A DNA stretch of 18,274 bases. Source: Lachnospiraceae bacterium UBA7060. Its GTDB lineage: Bacteria; Bacillota; Clostridia; Lachnospirales; Lachnospiraceae. Positions 7,153 to 13,586 of the stretch are shown piece after piece. Each line of letters opens with the position of its first letter. The first letter of the stretch is position 1. Where the stretch lies: contig DLAA01000090.1 in the NCBI GenBank assembly GCA_002493835.1, positions 5,449 to 23,722 on the forward strand, given 5' to 3'. Below the pieces are notes generated by a model that saw only the letters and a list, made by a program, of their open reading frames with translations, searched no databases and was not told where the DNA came from. The position numbers and the translations under genes are program-made.

Positions 7153-9399
7153 CTAATCCCTCTCTGAGACAGGCTCATAAAATATTTCCAATATCAGCTC
7201 ATACAGTGCCGTCTCGTCTATGTAATACTCTTCGAACTGTTCCCCCATCACTGTCTCGCCCTTCAACATATAAAAGTTGTCCGGCCCGCCCCTATAGCCA
7301 AGCGCCTGGGACGCTAAGTACACCGCCTTATCCGCGGAGACATCCGTAACCATTGCCGGTGAAGCCAACCGATACAGCCGTGCTATATTAAAAATATCCT
7401 CTCTGGCGCAGTCTTTCGCCTTCTCTACAAATCCTTCCAGATACTGCATCTGCCGCTCCAATCTCCTGTCCGCAGAAGCAAAAGCGTTCGTGTCACGCCA
7501 ATGCACATAGGTGAGCGCATCCTCTCCTTCCAGATGTACCTGCGCCCCTTCCTTCAGAAGCGGCGATTCCGAAGTGATATCTTCTAAAACCGTAACATCT
7601 ACGCCTCCCACCGCGTCATTCAGAGGTGCGGCCGCACTGAGATTAACCGAGGCGTACCCGTGTATGGGCAGGCCATAAAGCAACCGGCTGACCGCCTCCT
7701 TCTGATAAACACAACTTTCTTCCATCCCGTTTCCGAAACCATGTTGGATGCATATCTGAGCTGTGATGGTCTCGATGTAGGCTCCCGTCTCATTGTACAC
7801 ATCAATCTGCGTCATCGTATTGCGGTTAATGCCAATGAAATTTACTTCTTTTCTGCACGGATTCAATACAAGCAAAAACAAAGCGTCCGCCTGTCCACCA
7901 TCCGTGCCCTCCGGCATTTCACGCACAATTTCATCCCGCTTATCCACCCCCATAAAGAGGAATGTCAGAATATCCTCATTGTATGCATAGATCTGATTTT
8001 GATATTTGACCCAGCCATCCTGCCAGACCTTTCTTTCTATTTCTGTCGGCTGCTGTGCCGCCACGGCGGCCGCAAGGCGCGGTACACTGTCCGCCGACTG
8101 CTGCAGTCTAAATTTCCCCACAGCTCCCACACACAGAATACCCACACAGACTGTCACCGGCACAGCGATCAAAATTCCCACGCACAAAAGAGCAGCTCTG
8201 ATGCCTTTTCTCTGCTTTCGGGGGTTTTTCCCTTTATGATGAGAACCTTTTTTCTTTTCAACATTTTTCTTTGTTTCGACGCTCTTTGCTTTCCCAGGAA
8301 TATTCTTTCCTCCCCGGTTCGTCTGCAACAATTCTGGCCAAAGATTTTTCTCATCCAAAAACTGTATATCCGTTCTCTTTTTCCCGAAACTTTTTCCCTT
8401 TTTTTCAAATAATTCTTCCGACTCTTTCTTTAATGACTTTCCACACGTTTCCAGTCGCTGAAGCCTGCGCCTATCCAGTTCTTTAGAGACATGCTCCGGT
8501 TCCGGGCTTTCTGGGGACAAATCCTGCAATTTATCTCGTCCGTTTTGCGGCTTATCCGGCTTCCCGGTGCTCTGTCCACTTTCCGCCGATACCGCCTGCT
8601 GCTCATATGCGTTTTCCTCTCCATATCGGCCGTAATATTGACCGTAGTATTTTCCATAATATTTGCCATAATATCTGCCATAATGCCCATATATGCTTCC
8701 GGCGCTCATATCTACTTTATTTAGTATCGCGCCGAGAACTCTGCATTCCGTCTTCTCAAGCTGTTCTTTAACCTTTCTTGCAAACCGTCTGCTAATGCCA
8801 TTATTCTGAATCACCAGCATGGCGCCGTCGCATGCCCTCGCCGCCACTGCCGCATCGATAACGCTCCCAAGCGGTGGTGTATCCACGATTACATAATCAA
8901 ACTGCCTGCGCAGGTTCAAAAGCATCTCCTTAAATTTTTCTCCACCCAGAAGTTCGCTCGGATTGGGTGGTACAGGTCCCGCAAAAATCATAAACAGATT
9001 TTGAATATTGGTCATATGTACGACCATTTCCAACGATTCCCGCCCTGCCAGCACATGAATCAACCCATGGTGCACCGCTCCGGTTTTATATCTTCCCACC
9101 AACACGGATTTGCGCAGATCGGCATCTACCAGAACCACTTGTTTCCCCGCCTCCGCAAACGCCCGGGCAAGTTCCACGGCCACGGAAGTTTTTCCTTCAT
9201 TGGGTGTACAACTTGTTATAACGATCGTCCGAATTTCTGAGCCGCATAACTCTATGTTTGTGCGTAGTGTCTTATAAGCTTCCCTTGTCCTGTAATCATC
9301 CTGCGTATCAAATCGGAGCGTAATTTCCCGTGCCGCAGTAAACGCTTTCGTATCAGGCTCCCCGGAAGCGCCGCGATCTATACTCTTACCCTCTTCCAT
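7153..9399 (-). CDS. Fusion of BY-kinase (CpsD) and LytR-CpsA-Psr (LCP) ligase
   Basis: One uninterrupted 748-codon frame joins two proteins that are normally separate. Residues about 25-230 are a bacterial tyrosine kinase: Walker A CTPNEGKTS (64-72, K70), Walker A' VVLVDADLR (88-96, D92/D94), Walker B VIVDTPP (170-176). Residues 237-265 hold twelve tyrosines in YYGK-like repeats, the autophosphorylation tail. A charged linker (266-400, lysine-rich at its end) leads to one membrane span (about 402-426). The LCP domain follows: FLFMGVDKR (480-488), GQADALFL (502-509), GINRNTM (523-529), HGFGNG (553-558), LNDAVGGVDV (593-602) and GEDALTYVHWRDTNAFASADRRLERQ (625-650). The predicted topology, kinase inside and LCP outside, is coherent. 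Two LCP consensus positions differ: the Arg of G-R-[AS]-D is Gln503 and the Asp of RDT is Asn527; D505, R526, R635, R645/R646 and R649 remain. ATG 9399 overlaps the cpsC end by 14 bases. Confidence 0.92.
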   Translation of the reverse strand: MEEGKSIDRGASGEPDTKAFTAAREITLRFDTQDDYRTREAYKTLRTNIELCGSEIRTIVITSCTPNEGKTSVAVELARAFAEAGKQVVLVDADLRKSVLVGRYKTGAVHHGLIHVLAGRESLEMVVHMTNIQNLFMIFAGPVPPNPSELLGGEKFKEMLLNLRRQFDYVIVDTPPLGSVIDAAVAARACDGAMLVIQNNGISRRFARKVKEQLEKTECRVLGAILNKVDMSAGSIYGHYGRYYGKYYGKYYGQYYGRYGEENAYEQQAVSAESGQSTGKPDKPQNGRDKLQDLSPESPEPEHVSKELDRRRLQRLETCGKSLKKESEELFEKKGKSFGKKRTDIQFLDEKNLWPELLQTNRGGKNIPGKAKSVETKKNVEKKKGSHHKGKNPRKQRKGIRAALLCVGILIAVPVTVCVGILCVGAVGKFRLQQSADSVPRLAAAVAAQQPTEIERKVWQDGWVKYQNQIYAYNEDILTFLFMGVDKRDEIVREMPEGTDGGQADALFLLVLNPCRKEVNFIGINRNTMTQIDVYNETGAYIETITAQICIQHGFGNGMEESCVYQKEAVSRLLYGLPIHGYASVNLSAAAPLNDAVGGVDVTVLEDITSESPLLKEGAQVHLEGEDALTYVHWRDTNAFASADRRLERQMQYLEGFVEKAKDCAREDIFNIARLYRLASPAMVTDVSADKAVYLASQALGYRGGPDNFYMLKGETVMGEQFEEYYIDETALYELILEIFYEPVSERD
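8623..8691 (-). repeat. 12-base tandem repeat coding the tyrosine-rich tail
   Basis: About four imperfect 12-base units of the form TAT-TAT-GGC-AAA encode successive Tyr-Tyr-Gly-Lys/Arg/Gln blocks in the BY-kinase tail. Synonymous differences (TAT/TAC, GGC/GGA/GGT) show that the units have diverged. Gain or loss of whole units would stay in frame and change the number of phosphorylatable tyrosines. Confidence 0.7.
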
Positions 9400-10150
9400 G
9401 CTTCTGGACCTTTCTCACTTTTTTGTCGGTAGTCTTTTTCTTCTTTCTCCCGCCCTTATCCAGATTCTCCCGCATCGGAATCAACGCCAACGTGGACAAT
9501 TCCAGATATTTTTCGATATCTTCGGAGGATTTAATCGTGTCATCTAGAAGAACTCCCGCTAACACCACGCACCCTACCACCAGACAGCCGAGTATGCCTC
9601 CAAGCAGCGTCCATCGCATATAGCTGGGAGAGGCTTTCTCTGTGGGAAAATTGGCTGCTTCCACCATGTTGACTGCATCGATGTCCATCACATCCTTTAT
9701 GTGCCTGCCCGCCGCCTCTCTTACGCTGTCAGCTATTGTCATCGCCACCGTTGGATCATAATCTTTCACTGTAATGGAAACCACGCGAGTATCTTCCTGT
9801 GTGCTGACGGAGACTTTTTTCTGCAGCTTTTTGTAGTCCATATCAAGCTCCAAATTCCGAATCACTTCTTCCAGCACATATCTGCTCCCGATCAACTCCC
9901 TGTAGTCCTTCGTAAGCTGACTACCCAATTGCACATCCGAGTAAGTCACTGCTGTATTTTCATTTTTATTTAAAATATAAATCTTTGTAGTGGATTCATA
10001 AATTGGCGTGATCAGATATCTGCTGATCAGAAAGGCCGAAAATGCCGTGAGTATACCGACTCCCAGAATAAGCCAAAACCGTCCCAGAAGCACAGCAATT
10101 ACTTCCAGCAGATCGATTTCTACCACATCTGTCTCTCTGTTCTCATCCAT
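9386..10150 (-). CDS. cpsC: CpsC/Wzz-type polysaccharide co-polymerase, BY-kinase activator
   Basis: A 254-residue Wzz-family chain-length regulator of the Gram-positive type, which activates a separately encoded BY-kinase. It has a short cytoplasmic N-terminus, a first membrane span (about 22-45), an extracellular part (46-178) with KIYILNKNEN and the coiled segment around 81-110, a FPTEKASPS proline motif (168-176) just before the second span (about 180-202), and a cytoplasmic tail. The tail residues LDDTIKSSEDIEKYLELSTLALIP (202-225) match the family segment that contacts the kinase ATP site; it ends in an unusually basic stretch (232-254). The last 14 bases overlap the kinase/LCP gene, as expected for partners made in fixed proportion. 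ATG 10150 lies 29 bases after cpsB; the ribosome site is weak (AAAGG about 15 bases upstream). Family and role are secure. Confidence 0.93.
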   Translation of the reverse strand: MDENRETDVVEIDLLEVIAVLLGRFWLILGVGILTAFSAFLISRYLITPIYESTTKIYILNKNENTAVTYSDVQLGSQLTKDYRELIGSRYVLEEVIRNLELDMDYKKLQKKVSVSTQEDTRVVSITVKDYDPTVAMTIADSVREAAGRHIKDVMDIDAVNMVEAANFPTEKASPSYMRWTLLGGILGCLVVGCVVLAGVLLDDTIKSSEDIEKYLELSTLALIPMRENLDKGGRKKKKTTDKKVRKVQKHGRG

Positions 10151-10179
10151 CCGTCTTACACGCCTTTCTTTCGTCTCCT

Positions 10180-10905
10180 CTATCCATAGCTGCCATGTAT
10201 AAGCGCAGCCGCATTCTCTCTAAAAATCCTCCTGCAGTACGCATCCCCATACTTTCTTGCCACATAGGCGGCCGCCTTCGCCATTTTTGGCATCCTTCTC
10301 CTATCGTCATGGCAATCCGTACCCACAAAACTGACATACTCCTGCCTCAGCAGCCATTTTACATTCTTCCTGCACGTCATACCGTTTTTCCCGGCAATGC
10401 TGGAAGCATTGACTTGCAGGCGGCAGCCCATACCGCACAGTTCTTTCACCCTTGCCTTTTTCTCCATAAGGCAACGGTACCGTTCCACATGTGCTAAAAT
10501 GGGAATATAACCTTCCGCGAGCAAACTGTATGTCGCCTCGCGGATATAGGCATAATCCTGCACCGGATTGAATTCCACCAAAACACAGGAAGAATCTGCC
10601 ATCGTAAACGCCCTGTCTTCCTGAAGCGCCTCTATGACATCCGAACCATAATAAACTTCATTACCCAAATAAAGACGGACGGAAAGCCCCGCGGCATCCC
10701 TCAATTCCTCCAACCGATATAACGCCTGCCTCACAGTTTCCGGTCGTGGGTTATGCCGCATAGGCTTATAGTGGGGCGTCAGAATAATCTCCCGTATTCC
10801 CTCCGCCTGTGCCTGTCTCAACATCTTCAGTGCCATCGCGGAATTCTCCGCTCCATCGTCCAGACCAGGCAGGAGATGGGCATGCATGTCAATATAAGAA
10901 TTCAC
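10180..10905 (-). CDS. cpsB: CpsB/YwqE-type PHP-domain tyrosine-protein phosphatase
   Basis: A 241-residue manganese-dependent phosphatase of the PHP superfamily that dephosphorylates the BY-kinase tyrosine tail. The PHP metal-site motifs are all visible: DMHAHLLPGLDDGA (6-19, H8 and H10), TPHYKP (43-48, H45), GNEVYY (81-86, E83), AHVERY (138-143, H139) and GTDCHDD (195-201, D197 and H199). Length is usual for the family. The start is GTG 10905: an in-frame TGA lies just upstream (10911-10909) and GGATGG is 9 bases away, so only this start or the internal ATG at residue 7 are possible, and the latter would cut into the first motif. It is the first gene of the capsule operon, about 110 bases downstream of the predicted promoter. 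Being encoded with its presumed substrate supports a reversible phosphorylation cycle. Confidence 0.94.
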   Translation of the reverse strand: MNSYIDMHAHLLPGLDDGAENSAMALKMLRQAQAEGIREIILTPHYKPMRHNPRPETVRQALYRLEELRDAAGLSVRLYLGNEVYYGSDVIEALQEDRAFTMADSSCVLVEFNPVQDYAYIREATYSLLAEGYIPILAHVERYRCLMEKKARVKELCGMGCRLQVNASSIAGKNGMTCRKNVKWLLRQEYVSFVGTDCHDDRRRMPKMAKAAAYVARKYGDAYCRRIFRENAAALIHGSYG

Positions 10906-10992
10906 TGTCTGTCACCATCCCCGCAAACATTTTCGTCCCAATCCATATCGCGGCATCTCTCCACCGCAACACGTATCAGGAGATAAGCATAC

Positions 10993-11084
10993 TAACAATA
11001 TTTGTGTGTGTTTTTCTTTATAATAACACTATAAACTCGTCTTAACAATACTATTATTTCTATTTTTTTAAAATAATAACACTA
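10993..11084. promoter_or_regulatory. Four TAACA(A/C)TA repeats: candidate operator between XRE gene and capsule operon
   Basis: The 8-mer TAACA(A/C)TA occurs at 10993-11000, 11024-11031, 11043-11050 and 11077-11084, all in the same orientation. Two copies belong to an exact 13-bp direct repeat, ATAATAACACTAT, at 11020-11032 and 11073-11085. The second copy overlaps the -10 box and the third the -35 box of the predicted operon promoter. They fill the only sizeable gap of the locus and are obvious candidates for binding by the divergent XRE regulator (inference). The rest of the 10906-11177 gap shows nothing else recognisable. Confidence 0.5.
11020..11048 (-). promoter_or_regulatory. Predicted sigma-A promoter of the capsule operon
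   Basis: On the minus strand, TTGTTA (11048-11043) is followed after exactly 17 bases by TATTAT (11025-11020), four and five matches to the -35 and -10 consensus. Initiation near 11013 would leave a leader of about 108 bases before the cpsB GTG. No terminator-like hairpin was seen in this leader. Confidence 0.55.
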
Positions 11085-11177
11085 TTACCTTCTGTTTATG
11101 GGAAACATTTAGAGAGAAAATCTTAGTAAAAGCAGAAATTGTATATGAATGAAGCCATAAATGGGAGAGAACAGCGC

Positions 11178-11504
11178 GTGGGAATTAACTATAAAATTCT
11201 TGGGAAAAATATAAGGTATTATAGAAAACAGAAAAATCTGACACAAGAGCAGCTGGCAGAAAGCCTGGAACTGTCGGTTGGCTTCATCAGCCAGGTAGAA
11301 CGTGGCATTGCAAAAATGAGCCTTGACACGCTGATCGATTTATGTGATTATCTGGATTGTTCCGCAGGGGATATTTTAAACAGTGCACACACAGACTGCA
11401 AGAATAAACTATCAGAGGATCTGCTCGCCCTATACGAACAGATCCCCAAAAAAGATCAGGCACTTTTTTACCATATGCTAAAAGCATACGCTGATCACCT
11501 ATAA
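11178..11504 (+). CDS. XRE-family helix-turn-helix transcriptional regulator
   Basis: A small DNA-binding protein of 108 residues from GTG 11178. That start has a strong ribosome site, GGGAGAG, 8 bases upstream; the earlier in-frame ATG 11145 and TTG 11139 have none and only add 11-13 residues before the conserved domain. The HTH_3/Cro-CI domain covers about residues 4-65, with the helix-turn-helix at LTQEQLAESLELSVGFISQVERG (21-43). The C-terminal 40 residues (KNKLSEDLLALYEQIPKKDQ) are helical, fit for dimerisation, and have no recognisable ligand domain. It is divergent from cpsB and shares a 272-base gap containing four repeats, which suggests that it controls the capsule operon and perhaps itself. 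Whether it represses or activates cannot be read; repeat copies overlapping -10 and -35 would favour repression. No clear promoter of its own was found. Confidence 0.88.
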   Translation: MGINYKILGKNIRYYRKQKNLTQEQLAESLELSVGFISQVERGIAKMSLDTLIDLCDYLDCSAGDILNSAHTDCKNKLSEDLLALYEQIPKKDQALFYHMLKAYADHL

Positions 11505-11510
11505 TGCCGG

Positions 11511-11543
11511 ATGCAAGCGAATGAATGTACTCATACTTTGCAT
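11511..11543. terminator. Possible bidirectional terminator between the convergent XRE and glgB genes
   Basis: The 42-base gap between the two stop codons holds an interrupted inverted repeat: ATGCAA (11511-11516) with TTGCAT (11538-11543), and inside it ATGA (11521-11524) with TCAT (11531-11534) around a 6-base loop. It is AT-rich, has a mismatched inner loop and lacks good T-tracts on either side, so the call rests mostly on position. Confidence 0.3.
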
Positions 11544-11546
11544 GCC

Positions 11547-13532
11547 TTAAAATACAAATATCGCAGCCGTGTAAGGCGGCAGATCAAAGGAAATACTGTT
11601 ATCCTTAAAATTACATGGTTCCTTTACCGCGGCTATCTCAGCCGGAATCTCATGGCCCTGCCCGCCAAAGCGTTTTTCGTCACTGTTTAAAAGAAGCTTG
11701 TATTTCTTCTTTTTAGGTACACCAACCTTATAGTCCTCCCACATCATAGGAGTCATATTCAGCACAAACATGATATTGTTTTTGCCTGTTTTATCCTTGC
11801 GGAAGAAGCTGTAAACACTGTGGTCCGCATCATCCGCGTTGAGCCACTCGAAGCCGGCCCAGTCATTGTCGATAGTATACATAGCCGGATATTTTCGATA
11901 CAAAGCAAGCAGCTCCTTCACATACTCGTGCATACCCTTATTCTGCTCCTCACCGAGTAAATACCAATCAAGCTCTCTAGCCTCACTCCACTCTCTCTCC
12001 TGCCCGAAATCCTGACCCATGAAGAGAAGTTTCTTTCCTGAATGTCCAATCATATAGCTGTATCCCACACGCAGATTCGCATATTTATCTACGGGATAAC
12101 CAGGCATTTTATTGACCATGGAACACTTCAAATGTACTACCTCATCGTGAGAGAGGGGCAGAATATAGTTCTCGCTGTTGTTATAGCTCATAGCAAAGGT
12201 CATGGCATAGTGATTATTCTTGCGGAAATAAGGATCCAGCTTCATATACTCACAGAAATCGTGCATCCAGCCCATATTCCACTTAAAGCTGAAGCCCAGG
12301 CCGTCGTCCTCCACCTTTCCCGTCACCTTAGGCCACGCCGTGGACTCCTCCGCAATGGTAAGGAAGCCAGGATAACCGCCGTGTACAACGGAATTTAAGT
12401 GCTTAAAGAACTCGATCGCATCTAGATTCTCATTCCCGCCATATTTATTAGGCACCCACTGTCCTTCTTTTTTGCTGTAATCTAGATACAGCATGGAAGC
12501 TACCGCATCAATTCTAATGCCGTCAACATGGAATTCCCTGATCCAGTAAAGAACGTTCGCAATCAAGAAATTCCGAACCTCGTTCTTCGCATAATTAAAA
12601 ATCTTGGTCCCCCAGTCAGGATGCTCCCCGATTCTTGGATCGGGATGTTCAAAAATACATTGTCCGTCAAAACAGCCAAGTCCATGAGCATCCGTTGCAA
12701 AATGAGCCGGCACCCAATCCAAAATAACTCCTATTTTATTTTTATGAAGCTTGTCGATCAAATACATGAAATCGGAAGGGTTTCCATGTCTTGAGGTAGG
12801 CGCATAATAACCTGTCACCTGATATCCCCAGGAACCATCATATGGATATTCCGCTATCCCCATAAGCTCTATATGAGTATAATGCATCTCCTTTAAGTAA
12901 TCAACAACCCGATCCGCAAATTCGCGATAGTTGTAAAAGCCTTCCTCAGTTCCATCAGGATGCTTCATCCAGGAACCGATATGGCACTCGTAAATCGCCA
13001 TGGGTTCCTGATTATAATCTTTCTTTTCCCTCTCAGTCATCCACGCACTGTCCGTCCACTTAAACTTACTGATATCGAAAGTTTTGGACGCATTGCCCGG
13101 ACGCATCTCAGCATAATTTGCAAATGGATCTGCTTTATATAACTTCTCTCCAGCAGGCGTTCTGATCAAGAATTTATAAAGTTCATTCTCTCCAACGCCC
13201 GGAATGAAAAGCTTATAAATACCGCCGGGACCCAGCTTTTCCATCTCGTCTTTTTCCTCATCCCAGCCATTAAAAGTTCCTATCACGTGAACACTTGCTG
13301 CATTGGGCGCCCAAACGCCGAAAAACATACCTTTTACACCGTCTTCCACAGAAGGGTGCGCTCCCAGCTTTTTATAAATATCATAATGTGTGCCCTGCGC
13401 AAACACATACTGATCAGCCTCTGAGATAAATACTTCCTCCTGCGTTTCCTTCTCTGTCCTTTTTGTCTCTGTCACCGCCTTTTCCCGTTTATTGGGTGCT
13501 GCAGACGACTTCGCCCTTTTCTTTCCTGCCAT
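11547..13532 (-). CDS. glgB: 1,4-alpha-glucan branching enzyme GlgB
   Basis: A 661-residue GH13 enzyme that cuts alpha-1,4-glucan chains and rejoins them as alpha-1,6 branches during glycogen synthesis. A CBM48 domain is seen around FGVWAPNAASVHVIGTFNGW (71-90). The GH13 barrel carries ILDWVPAHFATD (270-281), GIRIDAVASM with the nucleophile D342, TIAEEST with the acid/base E395, and LSHDEVVH with the transition-state stabiliser D463. A beta-sandwich domain follows to SFDLPPYTAAIFVF. All catalytic residues are present. The first 36 residues are a Lys/Glu-rich, apparently disordered extension. ATG 13532 has AGGGGG 8 bases upstream. It lies 54 bases after the TPR gene with no terminator between, so co-transcription is likely; no other glycogen genes are nearby. 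It is not part of the capsule operon. Confidence 0.97.
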   Translation of the reverse strand: MAGKKRAKSSAAPNKREKAVTETKRTEKETQEEVFISEADQYVFAQGTHYDIYKKLGAHPSVEDGVKGMFFGVWAPNAASVHVIGTFNGWDEEKDEMEKLGPGGIYKLFIPGVGENELYKFLIRTPAGEKLYKADPFANYAEMRPGNASKTFDISKFKWTDSAWMTEREKKDYNQEPMAIYECHIGSWMKHPDGTEEGFYNYREFADRVVDYLKEMHYTHIELMGIAEYPYDGSWGYQVTGYYAPTSRHGNPSDFMYLIDKLHKNKIGVILDWVPAHFATDAHGLGCFDGQCIFEHPDPRIGEHPDWGTKIFNYAKNEVRNFLIANVLYWIREFHVDGIRIDAVASMLYLDYSKKEGQWVPNKYGGNENLDAIEFFKHLNSVVHGGYPGFLTIAEESTAWPKVTGKVEDDGLGFSFKWNMGWMHDFCEYMKLDPYFRKNNHYAMTFAMSYNNSENYILPLSHDEVVHLKCSMVNKMPGYPVDKYANLRVGYSYMIGHSGKKLLFMGQDFGQEREWSEARELDWYLLGEEQNKGMHEYVKELLALYRKYPAMYTIDNDWAGFEWLNADDADHSVYSFFRKDKTGKNNIMFVLNMTPMMWEDYKVGVPKKKKYKLLLNSDEKRFGGQGHEIPAEIAAVKEPCNFKDNSISFDLPPYTAAIFVF

Positions 13533-13586
13533 AACCTAACCCCCTGTTTTAAATAGTACAATATATTTCTTTTTATCTGCGTCTTT

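Noticed and set aside
7660..8412. A 250-codon plus-strand open frame opposite the kinase/LCP gene.
   Set aside because: It lies wholly antisense to a well-supported gene, has no recognisable motif, and its His/Leu/Ser/Phe-rich composition is what the complement of that gene would give.
8430..8690. A second minus-strand frame across the tyrosine repeat, with Met/Ile-rich repeats.
   Set aside because: It is the same 12-base repeat read one frame off inside the kinase/LCP gene.
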